From: Methanoculleus chikugoensis
GTDB lineage: Archaea > Halobacteriota > Methanomicrobia > Methanomicrobiales > Methanoculleaceae
NCBI RefSeq assembly: GCF_900095385.1
Contig: NZ_FMID01000028.1
Location: 1 to 64,000 of the forward strand
Reading direction: 5' to 3'
DNA length: 64,000 nucleotides
Both the position numbers and the translations under genes were made by a program. This document shows positions 41,148 to 51,072 of this stretch, in pieces; position 1 is the stretch's first letter; every line of letters starts with the position of its first letter. A model generated the notes under the pieces. The model was given only the letters and a program-made list of their open reading frames with translations, made no database searches and was not told where the DNA came from.

Positions 41148-44100
41148 CGGTGCTGGAGAAGTCCACCCGGAACCAACTGGACAAGGCGGTGCAGGCCGCC
41201 CGCCGGGCCGCGACCGCCGGCGCCGACCGAGCCCTGCGGGCGCTCGCCGTGGACCAGGAGAAGAAGCCGGCGCATCTGACCCCGGAGCAGAGCGAACTGC
41301 GCCGCCGGCTCCGTGTCCGGTGCCGGGGGCTCGGGTCATGGCAGGACCTCGTCCGGGCAGTCGCGTATGAGCAGTGGCACCGGATGCTGTTTGCCCGGTT
41401 CCTGGCCGAGAACGACCTCCTGATCCACCCGGAGTATCATGCGCCGGTGACGCTTGAGGAGTGTGCCGAGATCGCGCGGGACCGCGGGCTCGACCCGTGG
41501 GAGGTCGCGGCCGAGTATGCGGCCGGGATGCTGCCGGGCATCTTCCAGCAGGACGATCCCCTCCTGCTCCTGAAGTATGCCCCGGAGGACCGGGCCGCCC
41601 TGCAGGAGATCCTTACGGGGATTCCGGCGGAGACATTCCGCACGCAGGACGCGCTCGGCTGGACCTACCAGTTCTGGCAGACGGAGGAGAAGGCGACGGT
41701 CAACAAGTCCGGGAAGAAGATCGAGGGAGCAGACATCTGCGCCGTGACGCAGCTCTTCACCGAGCCGTACATGGTGCAGTTCCTGCTGCAGAACACGCTT
41801 GGCGCCTGGTGGCTCGACCGACACCCGGAGAGCCCGCTCCGTGCGGAGTGGGTCTACTATAAGGATCAGGTGCAGCACGACTTCTCAGCGTTCCCGGAGA
41901 AGGCCGGCGACCTGAAGATCCTCGATCCTGCCTGCGGCAGCGGACATTTCCTCGTCGAAGCGTTCCACATGCTGCTTGCGATGCGGCAGGAGGAGGGCGA
42001 ACCCCTTGAAGCGGCGATCGCGGGCATCGTCCGGGACAACCTGCACGGGCTTGAGATCGATCCCCGCTGCATCCAGATCGCCGGGTTTGCCGTCGCGATG
42101 GAGGCGTGGAAGGCCGGTTTCCCCACCGACGAGTACCTGCCGCTCCCGAACCTCGCCTGCGTCGGCCTCCCCATCCGTGCGGAGAAGGAGGAGTGGCTGA
42201 AGCTTGCCGGCGGGGACGGGCTGCTCGAAGGCGAACTTGAGAAGTACTACGACCTCTTCAAGAACGCCGACAGCCTCGGCAGCCTGATCCAGATCGAGGA
42301 GGGCGGCACGCTCGTCCCCGGCGATGTGCTGACGCAGAAGCTGGAGAGGGCGCTAGCAAAGGAGAAGGCGACCGGCGATCCGGTGGCGGAGGCGTTCGGG
42401 GAGACGGCGAGCGGGGTGTTGAAAGCGGTCCATTACCTAAGAAAGAAGGACTTCCATATTGTGGTGACGAACCCGCCGTTTTTAGGATATAGAAAACAGA
42501 TCAAGATATTGCAAGACTATTGTGAACAAAAATATCCCCATTCAAATGCCGATTTAGCAACGTCGTTTTTTGAAAGGTGCAACTCATTCGTGAGACCCTA
42601 TGGGCAATATGGGCTTGTAACTCCCCAAAACTGGCTATATTTAACCACATATGAGATATTAAGAACCACTTATCTTCATAATCAAATGTTTGGCACGGTT
42701 GCTAGACTAGGAGCGAATGCATTTGAAACGATTGGTGGATCTGTTGTTCAAGTAGCATTGATTACATTAGCAAATACGCATCCAAAAGAGGAATCTATCT
42801 TTCTCTTTTCGGATCTATTAGCAACTAAATCGACGATTGAAAAGTCCACGGAACTAAAAGAAAATTTTAAAGAAATCCATCAAAAAGATCAATTGAAAAA
42901 TCCAGATGCACGAATCGGATTGGATGCAGATTTGAGTTGTTCTAAGACGCTGGATAATTTTTGCTATTCAGCACAGGGCATAGGAACAACAGATAACCCT
43001 CATTTTGTAATAAAATTTTGGGAGATTGCTGAAATAAATGGAGATTGGGTTTACTTCCAGACTGCAAATAAAACAAATAGTCTAATTGGCGGATATCATT
43101 CTCTATTGAGATGGGGGTCGGAATATTTTGATTACATTAACCTACTCAAATCGCAAAACAGGATTGGGGGGGGATGGCAAGCCGGGCGTTTAGCATGGGG
43201 TCACAAGGGTTATGCAATTAATGTAACCGGTTCAAAATATGTTACGATTTACTCTGGATGTAAATTTGATACCACGATTGGAGTTGTCATACCCCGTGAA
43301 GAGAGATACCTTGCAGCGATTTACCGTTATATTACTTCAACAGAATATATCGATAATTTATTGAAAATCGATCCCACATTAAGCATAACTGAAGGGACGC
43401 TAATTAAGGTCCCCTTCGACCTCTCTTATTGGCAAAAAGTCGCTGATGAGATGGGCCCGCTCCCCGAACCCCACTCCGACGACCCCACCCAGTGGCTCTT
43501 CAAGGGCAACATCGCCGGCAGCGAACTGCCGCTCCACGTTGCCATCGCCCGGATGCTCGGCTACCGCTGGCCGGAGCAGCCGGCAGACGATCCCGCCGAC
43601 GCCTTCGCCGACCAGGACGGTATCGTCTGCATCCCGCCGGTCTGGGGCGAGCGCCCGGCGGTCGAACTGCTCCGGAGCATCCTCGCCGCCGCGTACGGGA
43701 GCGAGTGGTCGCCGCGGAAGGAAGAAGAACTCCTGCGGCAGGCCGGATACATGAAGAACGGCGGCCTCGAAGGGTTCCTCCGCGACGAGTTCTTCGCGTC
43801 GCACTGCAAGCTCTTCCACCACCGGCCGTTCATCTGGCAGGTCTGGGACGGCACGAAAGACGGGTTCTCGGTGCTGCTCAACTACCACAAACTCAACCGG
43901 AGGACGCTTGAGAAACTGATCTACACCTACCTCGGCAACAACTGGATCTCGCAGCAGAAGGACGAGGTCCGGCAGGAGAAACCCGGCGCCGAGCGGAGGC
44001 TTGCCGCCGCCGAAGCGCTCCAGGCGAAGCTCGAGCAGATCCTCGAAGGCGAGCCGCCGTATGACATCTACGTCCGGTGGAAACCGCTCCACGAGCAGGC

Positions 44101-44332
44101 GGTGGGCTGGGAGCCGGATTTGAACGACGGTGTGCGGATGAACATCCGGCCGTTCATGGAGGCCGGCGTCCTGCGGTGGAAACCGAACGTCAAGTGGGGC
44201 AAGGACCGGGGCACCGATCCGGTCCCGAACTGCTCCGGGACGACGGAGCGGTTGAACGACCTGCACTTTACGCTCGCGGAGAAGCGGAAGGCGAGGGAGA
44301 ATGCTGGAAGGATTGAGACAGAAAGTCAGTGA
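41144..44332 (+). CDS. pglX: BREX adenine-specific DNA methyltransferase PglX
   Basis: A 1062-aa N6-adenine methyltransferase. SAM-binding motif I DPACGSGHFLVEAFHML lies near residue 263 and the catalytic NPPF near residue 444. Residues about 435-765 (42450-43430) cover the presumed target recognition region. This segment is AT-rich and uses different codons from the GC-rich flanks, so it looks replaced by recombination. The start GTG overlaps brxC. The end overlaps the next gene by 32 bases. BREX methylates the host at one strand of a short site to mark self. Confidence 0.92.
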   Translation: MTVLEKSTRNQLDKAVQAARRAATAGADRALRALAVDQEKKPAHLTPEQSELRRRLRVRCRGLGSWQDLVRAVAYEQWHRMLFARFLAENDLLIHPEYHAPVTLEECAEIARDRGLDPWEVAAEYAAGMLPGIFQQDDPLLLLKYAPEDRAALQEILTGIPAETFRTQDALGWTYQFWQTEEKATVNKSGKKIEGADICAVTQLFTEPYMVQFLLQNTLGAWWLDRHPESPLRAEWVYYKDQVQHDFSAFPEKAGDLKILDPACGSGHFLVEAFHMLLAMRQEEGEPLEAAIAGIVRDNLHGLEIDPRCIQIAGFAVAMEAWKAGFPTDEYLPLPNLACVGLPIRAEKEEWLKLAGGDGLLEGELEKYYDLFKNADSLGSLIQIEEGGTLVPGDVLTQKLERALAKEKATGDPVAEAFGETASGVLKAVHYLRKKDFHIVVTNPPFLGYRKQIKILQDYCEQKYPHSNADLATSFFERCNSFVRPYGQYGLVTPQNWLYLTTYEILRTTYLHNQMFGTVARLGANAFETIGGSVVQVALITLANTHPKEESIFLFSDLLATKSTIEKSTELKENFKEIHQKDQLKNPDARIGLDADLSCSKTLDNFCYSAQGIGTTDNPHFVIKFWEIAEINGDWVYFQTANKTNSLIGGYHSLLRWGSEYFDYINLLKSQNRIGGGWQAGRLAWGHKGYAINVTGSKYVTIYSGCKFDTTIGVVIPREERYLAAIYRYITSTEYIDNLLKIDPTLSITEGTLIKVPFDLSYWQKVADEMGPLPEPHSDDPTQWLFKGNIAGSELPLHVAIARMLGYRWPEQPADDPADAFADQDGIVCIPPVWGERPAVELLRSILAAAYGSEWSPRKEEELLRQAGYMKNGGLEGFLRDEFFASHCKLFHHRPFIWQVWDGTKDGFSVLLNYHKLNRRTLEKLIYTYLGNNWISQQKDEVRQEKPGAERRLAAAEALQAKLEQILEGEPPYDIYVRWKPLHEQAVGWEPDLNDGVRMNIRPFMEAGVLRWKPNVKWGKDRGTDPVPNCSGTTERLNDLHFTLAEKRKARENAGRIETESQ

Positions 44333-45950
44333 TTGGATAAATGCTGATCCCTATAGGCGTGGGTTTGGTATTTATAGTGCCCTTTTTATATCGGCATTTG
44401 CTGCAGCTTTGTTGATTGTATTAACTTTTCCAGAATTCAGTATCACCGAAGAGAGCGCCCGATCTTTTATTAGCACTTCCAACCAGATCCAGGCAACAAT
44501 TCTTGCTATTGTAATTTCTCTCACGCTCCTTGCAGTTGAAATGACTGCATCAAAGTATTCGCCGAGAGTCATTGAAATATTCAAGAAAAGTGCGACACTG
44601 TGGTTTTTCCTCTTTAGCTACATTCTCTCTATTATAATCGGCTCGATAATTCTCATACAAATCAATGGTTCTAATTCGCCGATACCTACTACACTCGGAA
44701 CGCTTTTTGTTCTTGTATTAGGGATGTATCTGTCCTTAATGCTTATTCTCTACGTCTTCAATACCCTAGATCTCCTAAATATGGAGAGAATTGTTGAAAA
44801 TCTCGTGGATTTGATCGATACAGAGACGATCAGTCCGCAAGTTGATCCGTTCCAATCAGTCTTTGATGTCATTTATGGCGCAATTAAGATTAATGATTTT
44901 ACAACCATGAGCACGGGGTTGACCTACGTTGAAAGACGATTTAAACAGCTTATCGCTAATGGTCCGGCGAATTGGCAGGACGATTACATTTCGTTCCGGC
45001 TCTTTGATGATATCAAACGCTGTGGATTCTTGCTCATCGAAAAGAGGGAAGATAAATATGTGTTTGAGATTATCACTCGTTTGAAAACAATTAATGAATG
45101 GGCTTTCAAAGAGCAGCGGATACTTGTTCTTAATAGATCTTGCTCCGCGATAGAAGATGTTGCAGTTAAAGCGTGCGAATATAATCTGGTTTCTGTTGTT
45201 AATCATTCACTCACAACATTAAAAGAAACAGCCAAATCTATTGGAGGCATTGAGGGATTATCTCAAGATGATGGTATTACGAAAAAATGGAGGCACACAT
45301 TATTCTCGTTCGTTGAATCGATAAGCAACATTGGTAAAGCTTCGGTTAGGCATGATCTGGACACTTCGTCACAGAAAGCAATTGAAATACTTGATAGCCT
45401 TGGAAGGTATGCAATAGAAAAGAACCTTATCTTCGAGGATGATTTTGTCTTTAAAAGAATCGGTGAGATAATACTCGAATATGTAAACCGGGATAAAACT
45501 ACGTTAGTTAATTCATCGGTTCAGATGTTGCAATTCCTTGGCGAGTATGCCGTCGATCACAATCATAGCAAGGAAGCGCTTTGGATACTGGATGAATTAA
45601 GAAAAATTGGGAAAAACGCAGCGCATCAAAAGAAGGCGCAGGTTATCCAGAGGGTGGCAGGTGCAATTCAATCTATTGCCATTTGTGCTACAGCAAAAAA
45701 GAGGAGCGATATTGAAGCAAATACTATTGACTTAATTGTGAAGTTTAAATTGATATACCCTGCACTTTTTAAAAGTGGGAAGGGAGTTCAGTTATTTGAT
45801 TATAACCCTCCCGATACAATCACAATTCCTAAAGAAGAGTATGATTTAGTATTCCAGTACGAGTCTTACCTAGTGGACGAATATCTTCGTCCACCAGACG
45901 ATTGGGAAGGCGATTATGACGATGATGGAACAATTGTCATCTCGCTCTAA
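44301..45950 (+). CDS. DUF2254-like four-helix membrane protein inside the BREX operon
   Basis: A 549-aa protein with four predicted transmembrane helices at about 24-45, 64-84, 98-118 and 128-152, then a long soluble helical part of about 390 residues. The loop ...VEMTASKYSPRVIEIFKKS fits the DUF2254 signature. A strong GAGGGAGA site precedes the ATG, which overlaps the pglX end. DNA is AT-rich and distinct from the flanking GC-rich BREX genes, as is the pglX centre, so it was probably acquired with it. No known BREX core gene has this architecture; a toxic, sensing or abortive role is speculation. Confidence 0.75.
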   Translation: MLEGLRQKVSDWINADPYRRGFGIYSALFISAFAAALLIVLTFPEFSITEESARSFISTSNQIQATILAIVISLTLLAVEMTASKYSPRVIEIFKKSATLWFFLFSYILSIIIGSIILIQINGSNSPIPTTLGTLFVLVLGMYLSLMLILYVFNTLDLLNMERIVENLVDLIDTETISPQVDPFQSVFDVIYGAIKINDFTTMSTGLTYVERRFKQLIANGPANWQDDYISFRLFDDIKRCGFLLIEKREDKYVFEIITRLKTINEWAFKEQRILVLNRSCSAIEDVAVKACEYNLVSVVNHSLTTLKETAKSIGGIEGLSQDDGITKKWRHTLFSFVESISNIGKASVRHDLDTSSQKAIEILDSLGRYAIEKNLIFEDDFVFKRIGEIILEYVNRDKTTLVNSSVQMLQFLGEYAVDHNHSKEALWILDELRKIGKNAAHQKKAQVIQRVAGAIQSIAICATAKKRSDIEANTIDLIVKFKLIYPALFKSGKGVQLFDYNPPDTITIPKEEYDLVFQYESYLVDEYLRPPDDWEGDYDDDGTIVISL

Positions 45951-45979
45951 CTTACATCAGACTACATGAGGAAATCCAG

Positions 45980-48277
45980 ATGAAACAAACCTTCCTTGAC
46001 CGGGTCCGCGAATCGCTTACCAGCGCCATGAACGATTACAACCGGGAAGACGTCGTCCGGCAGCAGGTGGTCGTCTTCCCGGACAAGAACGGCGAGTGGG
46101 CGCCCATCGTTGCCCGCCTCCGGGACAGCCTCCCCATCATCACCTTCGGCGCCTATGACCCGGAACACCTCACCGGCCCGGCCATCTACCTCCGCTGCCT
46201 CGTCGCCCATACCATCGACTCACCCCTCACAAAAGACCAGCCGGTCATCGTGTACCTCCCCGGATACTCACGCGAGCAGCTCCGGAACCTCGAAGACTGC
46301 CCCGATGAGATCAAACCGCTCGCCGGCCTCCAGTACCTCGGCAACGTCTGGTCGCAGCGGAACGGGCGCGACTGGACCGTGCTTGCGTTTCTGAAGACGA
46401 GCCAGGGCGGCCTCTCCATCCAGGTCCACGACGACGCCGAGACACGGGATGCCATCCGGAGCGCCGCGGCCGTCCTCGCCGACGAATCTGTCGAGTTCCT
46501 GAAAGCAAAGGAGCCGCTCAACGCGGCCTTCTTTGACGAACTCCACCACCCCGACCCGAACAAGCAGATCCTCCAGTGGATGAACGCCCCGGCCGGGGAA
46601 GAGCAGCGGATGAAGGTCAGCGGCGACTGGGGAGCGTTCTGTAAGATATGCGGGAAAGAGTACGACTTCGACCCGGAGAAGGACGGTGCGTCTACCGCCG
46701 CGGAGAAACTGGGCTCTCAGTCCGGCAGGTGGGCGGACGTATGGGAGCGGTTCACGGAGAAGCCCGGGGCCTACCCTGAGATCCCCCGGCTCCTCCGTAG
46801 CGTAAAATTGCCCGGCTGGATGCCCTATCCGGACTCATGGCCGCAGTACAACGACGCACGCGAGAAAGAACTCTACCTGGTCTTCATGGCCCTTGCCGAG
46901 GCCTCCCCGGAGGAAGCGCGCAGGCAGATCGCGGATCTGGAACGGGTACATGCCCCGCGGCGGGAGTGGGTCTGGGCCGGAATGGGGGAGAGCCCCCTCG
47001 CACGGGCTCTCGAACACCTCGCGCACCTCGCGATCATCACAAACGACATGATGTTCGGGGGAACCGTACTCGAGCAGGCAGAGCGCTACGCCAATACCAC
47101 ATGGCAGGCCGACGATGCCGTGGTCCGTGCACTTGAGCAGGCGACGGACAGGAAGAGCAGCGAGGCCGTTGCAGCCGTTGTCAACGTGCTCTACCGGAAC
47201 TGGCTCGACGCGATGGCAGAGGCGTTCCAGAAGGAGTGGCTGCGGGAACCGGCACCGATGCGCAAAGAGAACCAGGAACCCGTTGCCGGCGAGGTCCTGC
47301 TCTTTGTCGACGGCCTCCGCATGGACCTCGGCCATCGCCTCTCTTCGAGTCTGAAGGATGCCGGATACTCCTGCAGCCTCTCCCACCGCTTCAGTGCTCT
47401 TCCAACGCAGACCTCGACGGCAAAACCGGCGGTCATGCCGATCGCCGGTGAACTCGTTGCCGGGGAAAAACTGACCCCCAGAACGAAGAGCGGGGCGCTC
47501 GCGACGATCACCGCATTACGCAGCATCCTTAACGACAAAGGGTTCAGCGTACTCAGCGACTCCGAGACCGGCGATCCTGCGCACTCCGCCTGGACAGACT
47601 GCGGAGACATCGATACGGAAGGGCATAACAAAGGGGCTGCCCTCCCTGCAGTCCTCGACCGGGAGCTCGAGAAGATCCGCGACCGGGCGATCGAACTCCT
47701 TGAGGCCGGCTGGCAGCAGGTGCGCATCGTCACCGACCACGGCTGGCTCCTCCTCCCGGGCAAACTCCGGAAGACCGAACTGAAACCCGGGCTCACCGAG
47801 GTGAAGAAGGGGCGCTGCGCCGAGCTGCGGGCCGACGCAGAGACCGACTACCCCGTGGTCCGGTGGTTCTGGGACCACAACATCCGGATCGCTCTGGCTC
47901 CCGGAGTCTCCTGTTTCGAGGAGGGGAAAGAATACGAGCACGGCGGCCTCAGCCCGCAGGAGACTGTCGTGCCGGAGATTGTCGTAAAAATCGGTGCGAC
48001 CCGCAGCAAGGGTATCGAGATCGGCCAGATCCGGTGGGTCGGAATGATCTGCAGGGTTCATGTTGACGGTGCCGAAGGCTACACTGTCGACATCCGGTGG
48101 AGACCGGCCGATACAGAGAGCAGCGTCACGACCGGCAGCCGTACAGTCAGCATCGAGGGCAACGCCTCGCTCACCGTCGAAGATAGCAGCAACGAAGGGA
48201 AAGAGGCCTGGCTCGTCGTTCTGGACAGCCAGAACTCTCCCGTAGCACAGCGAGGTGTCCGAATAGGACTGGAGTGA
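45980..48277 (+). CDS. pglZ: BREX alkaline-phosphatase-superfamily protein PglZ
   Basis: A 765-aa protein with the PglZ domain: VLLFVDGLRMDLGHRL (metal-ligand Asp) near residue 440 and VRIVTDHGWLLLPG near residue 600, where TDHGW is typical. The N-terminal half is of the BREX type 1 kind. PglZ is a core BREX component with predicted hydrolase activity. GAGGA lies 9 bases before the ATG. Confidence 0.92.
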   Translation: MKQTFLDRVRESLTSAMNDYNREDVVRQQVVVFPDKNGEWAPIVARLRDSLPIITFGAYDPEHLTGPAIYLRCLVAHTIDSPLTKDQPVIVYLPGYSREQLRNLEDCPDEIKPLAGLQYLGNVWSQRNGRDWTVLAFLKTSQGGLSIQVHDDAETRDAIRSAAAVLADESVEFLKAKEPLNAAFFDELHHPDPNKQILQWMNAPAGEEQRMKVSGDWGAFCKICGKEYDFDPEKDGASTAAEKLGSQSGRWADVWERFTEKPGAYPEIPRLLRSVKLPGWMPYPDSWPQYNDAREKELYLVFMALAEASPEEARRQIADLERVHAPRREWVWAGMGESPLARALEHLAHLAIITNDMMFGGTVLEQAERYANTTWQADDAVVRALEQATDRKSSEAVAAVVNVLYRNWLDAMAEAFQKEWLREPAPMRKENQEPVAGEVLLFVDGLRMDLGHRLSSSLKDAGYSCSLSHRFSALPTQTSTAKPAVMPIAGELVAGEKLTPRTKSGALATITALRSILNDKGFSVLSDSETGDPAHSAWTDCGDIDTEGHNKGAALPAVLDRELEKIRDRAIELLEAGWQQVRIVTDHGWLLLPGKLRKTELKPGLTEVKKGRCAELRADAETDYPVVRWFWDHNIRIALAPGVSCFEEGKEYEHGGLSPQETVVPEIVVKIGATRSKGIEIGQIRWVGMICRVHVDGAEGYTVDIRWRPADTESSVTTGSRTVSIEGNASLTVEDSSNEGKEAWLVVLDSQNSPVAQRGVRIGLE

Positions 48278-48281
48278 TAGA

Positions 48282-50330
48282 ATGGTGGATCTTGACACGC
48301 TTGATGCAAAAGTAACAACGGCGTTTGAAGGCTACGTGGTCCGGAAGGACCTCGCCCAGAAGTTCCGTGGCGGCTACCCCGTTCCAACCTACGTCGCCGA
48401 GTTTCTGATCGGTAAGTACTGTGCGACCACCGACGAAGCAGAGATTCGCGAAGGCCTCGCCATCGTCCAGCGGCAACTCACCGAACGGATCGTCCGCGCC
48501 GGTGAGAACGAACTCTTCAAAGCCCGCGCCCGCGAGCAGGGCTCGGTCAAGGTGATCGACCTGATCACAGCCCGGCTCGACACGCGCTCAGACACGTTCG
48601 TGGCCACCATCCCTACCCTCCTCCTCAACGATGTCTACATCCCGGCCGAGATGGTCTACGAGAACGAGCGGATGCTGACCGGCGGGTTCTACGCCGAGGT
48701 CGAACTCGAGTATGGCTCCGGCCCCGGCGAGGGCAAGAGCGGCCGACCGTTCTCCATCACCAACCTCCGGCCGATCCAGCTCTCCAAGCGAAATGTCCTC
48801 AATGATCTGGCCCGTGGCCGCGAGGAAATGACCACCCGTGAGTGGAAAGACTTCCTGATCCGCAGTATCGGCCTTGAACCTTCTTCCTTTGACGAACGGG
48901 CGCAGAACGTCCTCTTCCTTCGGATGGTCCCGTTTGTCGAGAAGAACTACAACTGCATCGAACTCGGCCCGCGGGGCACGGGCAAGTCCTATCTCTACCA
49001 GCAGATCAGCCCCTACTCGCACCTCGTCTCCGGTGGCAAGGCGACCGTAGCCAAGATGTTCGTCAACAACGCCTCCGGGCAGCGTGGTCTCGTCTGCCAG
49101 TATGATGTCGTCTGCTTCGACGAAGTCTCCGGGATCAGGTTCGACCAGAAGGACGGCGTCAACATCATGAAAGGCTACATGGAGTCGGGCGAGTTCAGCC
49201 GCGGCCGCGAGAGCATCCGCGCCGAGGGCGGCATCATCATGCTCGGGAACTTCGATGTCGACGTCGAGCACCAGCAACGGATCGGCCACCTCTTCGGCCC
49301 GATGCCTCCCGAGATGCGAGACGACACGGCCTTCATGGACCGGATCCACAGTTACATCCCGGGATGGGATTACCCGAAGATCCATCCCTCCATGATGACC
49401 GAACACTACGGGCTCGTCAGCGACTTCCTCAGCGAGTCCTGGCGGCAGCTCCGGAACGGCAGCCGGCTCCACCTGATCACCGACCGGCTCCTTCTCGGTG
49501 ACGCACTGTCGGGCCGCGACCGTCGTGCGGTCCTGAAGACGATCGACGGTCTTCTCAAACTTCTTTATCCGTCACCTGACTGCGAGATCTCAGATGACGA
49601 TCTCGAATGGGCCACTCGTATTGCTCTCGAGTCACGGCGCCGGGTGAAGGAGCAACAGAAGCGTATCGGATCGGCTGAGTTCCGGAACACGATGTTCAGC
49701 TACCGGCTCGGGCCGGATGGGATTGAGCAGTATGTCACCACCCCGGAACTTCACAGGGAGAACGCGATCAGCCCCGAACCGCTGCCGCCTGGACAATGCT
49801 GGGCCGTAGGGCCTGGCGAGGAGGGAGGGGGTAGCGGCCTCTATAAGATCGAGGTGACGGTCACACCCGGCTCAAGCATCAGGTTGATCAACGTCAAGGC
49901 GCCGGCAGGGCTTCGTGAGAGCCTCCGGGCGGCCGAGCAGGTGCTCTACACTCAGGCTCGCCATCTGGTTGGCGATCACGATCCTGGAGATGCCGAGTAT
50001 TCGGTCCAGGTGAGATCGATGACGCCGGTCGGCGCTGGCGCATCTCTCTCGGTCTCGATCCTCATGGCTCTCGCCTCGGCCACGCTCAACAGGAGTCTTA
50101 AGGGAGGCATGGCGATCGCAGGAGGTATGAGTGTCGGGGGCACTATCGAGCCTGTATACCATGCGCTCGACATGGCAGAGCTTGTGGTCGAAAAGGGAGC
50201 GACCATGCTCCTTCTCCCTGTTGCAAGCCGCCGGCAGATGAACGAGATGTCGGACGAGTTAGCAGCCCGGCTCACCGTGATCTACTATACCGATCCCCGC
50301 GATGCGTTCCTTAAGGCGATAGGAGAGTGA
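48282..50330 (+). CDS. brxL: BREX Lon-related AAA+ protein BrxL
   Basis: A 682-aa protein that defines BREX type 1. The AAA+ part has Walker A ELGPRGTGKSYLYQQ near residue 227 and Walker B VVCFDEVSG near residue 280. The C-terminal Lon-like domain has GAGASLSVSILMALASA near residue 580. In Lon, a catalytic Lys follows the strand after the Gly-rich turn; here the matching stretch is PVYHALDMAELVV and no lysine occupies the expected place, so peptidase activity is doubtful. It is 4 bases after pglZ. Confidence 0.92.
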   Translation: MVDLDTLDAKVTTAFEGYVVRKDLAQKFRGGYPVPTYVAEFLIGKYCATTDEAEIREGLAIVQRQLTERIVRAGENELFKARAREQGSVKVIDLITARLDTRSDTFVATIPTLLLNDVYIPAEMVYENERMLTGGFYAEVELEYGSGPGEGKSGRPFSITNLRPIQLSKRNVLNDLARGREEMTTREWKDFLIRSIGLEPSSFDERAQNVLFLRMVPFVEKNYNCIELGPRGTGKSYLYQQISPYSHLVSGGKATVAKMFVNNASGQRGLVCQYDVVCFDEVSGIRFDQKDGVNIMKGYMESGEFSRGRESIRAEGGIIMLGNFDVDVEHQQRIGHLFGPMPPEMRDDTAFMDRIHSYIPGWDYPKIHPSMMTEHYGLVSDFLSESWRQLRNGSRLHLITDRLLLGDALSGRDRRAVLKTIDGLLKLLYPSPDCEISDDDLEWATRIALESRRRVKEQQKRIGSAEFRNTMFSYRLGPDGIEQYVTTPELHRENAISPEPLPPGQCWAVGPGEEGGGSGLYKIEVTVTPGSSIRLINVKAPAGLRESLRAAEQVLYTQARHLVGDHDPGDAEYSVQVRSMTPVGAGASLSVSILMALASATLNRSLKGGMAIAGGMSVGGTIEPVYHALDMAELVVEKGATMLLLPVASRRQMNEMSDELAARLTVIYYTDPRDAFLKAIGE

Positions 50331-50532
50331 GTGGAACATGGTGGAGCCACAAATATCACTCTGGTTACCACCACAGTTCCTTCTACGTGCTTAACCAAGG
50401 ATCCCTGCCTCTAGGAGAGCGAAAACAAAATGGAGCTAGATACCAATTAGATGCTTGAAAAAGTTGATAGGAGCGCTTGTAATCGGGCAAAATCCAAAAA
50501 CCTAAATTAATCCTCACCCTATCCTCTTTTCC
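50331..50532. other. AT-rich spacer between BREX and the nuclease-like gene
   Basis: A 202-base spacer with no gene. The string aacctaaattaatcctcacc near 50497-50516 is a plausible TATA element about 25-30 bases before the ATG at 50533, so that gene is probably transcribed separately from BREX. Confidence 0.4.
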
Positions 50533-51072
50533 ATGGGCTTTCTCGATAAACTAGCAAAGACGCTCGACCTCTGGCTGGCGGACGAAGAAGCGGAAGACGT
50601 CAACTACCAAAAAGGGACGGACTTCGAGAAATATGTCGCAGGCCTTTTCACCCGGAGATCCGACTACTTCGCCATCAGCGACTGGACGCGAGACAATCAC
50701 GACAAGAGCAAGGGCATCTATGTGGAGTCCAACACCAACCCGGATCTCGTTATTCGCTACAAGCCGACGAACGAGAAGTTTGCCGTCGAATGCAAGTACC
50801 GCTCCGGATTTTACAGGAGCCAGAAGATCAATGGGCCCGTCGTCAAATGGGCGGCTCCCGACCAGATCAGGAGATATAACGCCTACTCCCGGTCGAACCG
50901 CATCCCTGTCTTCGTGGTGATCGGTGTCGGAGGCAGCCCGAAAAAGCCGGCCACGATGTTCTGTATCCCTCTCGGAGATGCGAAATATCCCGAAATCTTC
51001 CCGAGCGTCTTTGAAAAATACGAACGGGACCCCGGAAAGACCTTCTTCTGGCGGGACGGGATGCTGAAATAG
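50533..51072 (+). CDS. PD-(D/E)XK nuclease-fold protein
   Basis: A 179-aa protein with the restriction-endonuclease core: NPDLVIRY (acidic residue) followed by FAVECKYRS (ExK) at about residues 76-97, plus a conserved helix with DFEKYVAGLF before it. The rest has the motif VVIGVGGSPKKPATMFCIPL. Such proteins act as restriction or repair nucleases. It directly follows BREX, consistent with a defence island, but no partner methylase or DNA-binding domain is seen. Confidence 0.65.
   Translation: MGFLDKLAKTLDLWLADEEAEDVNYQKGTDFEKYVAGLFTRRSDYFAISDWTRDNHDKSKGIYVESNTNPDLVIRYKPTNEKFAVECKYRSGFYRSQKINGPVVKWAAPDQIRRYNAYSRSNRIPVFVVIGVGGSPKKPATMFCIPLGDAKYPEIFPSVFEKYERDPGKTFFWRDGMLK

Noticed and set aside
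39198-41339. Long open frame on the minus strand antisense to brxC (about 713 codons)
   Set aside because: Same GC-driven artefact; no motif, low-complexity Pro/Arg composition, and brxC is clear on the plus strand.
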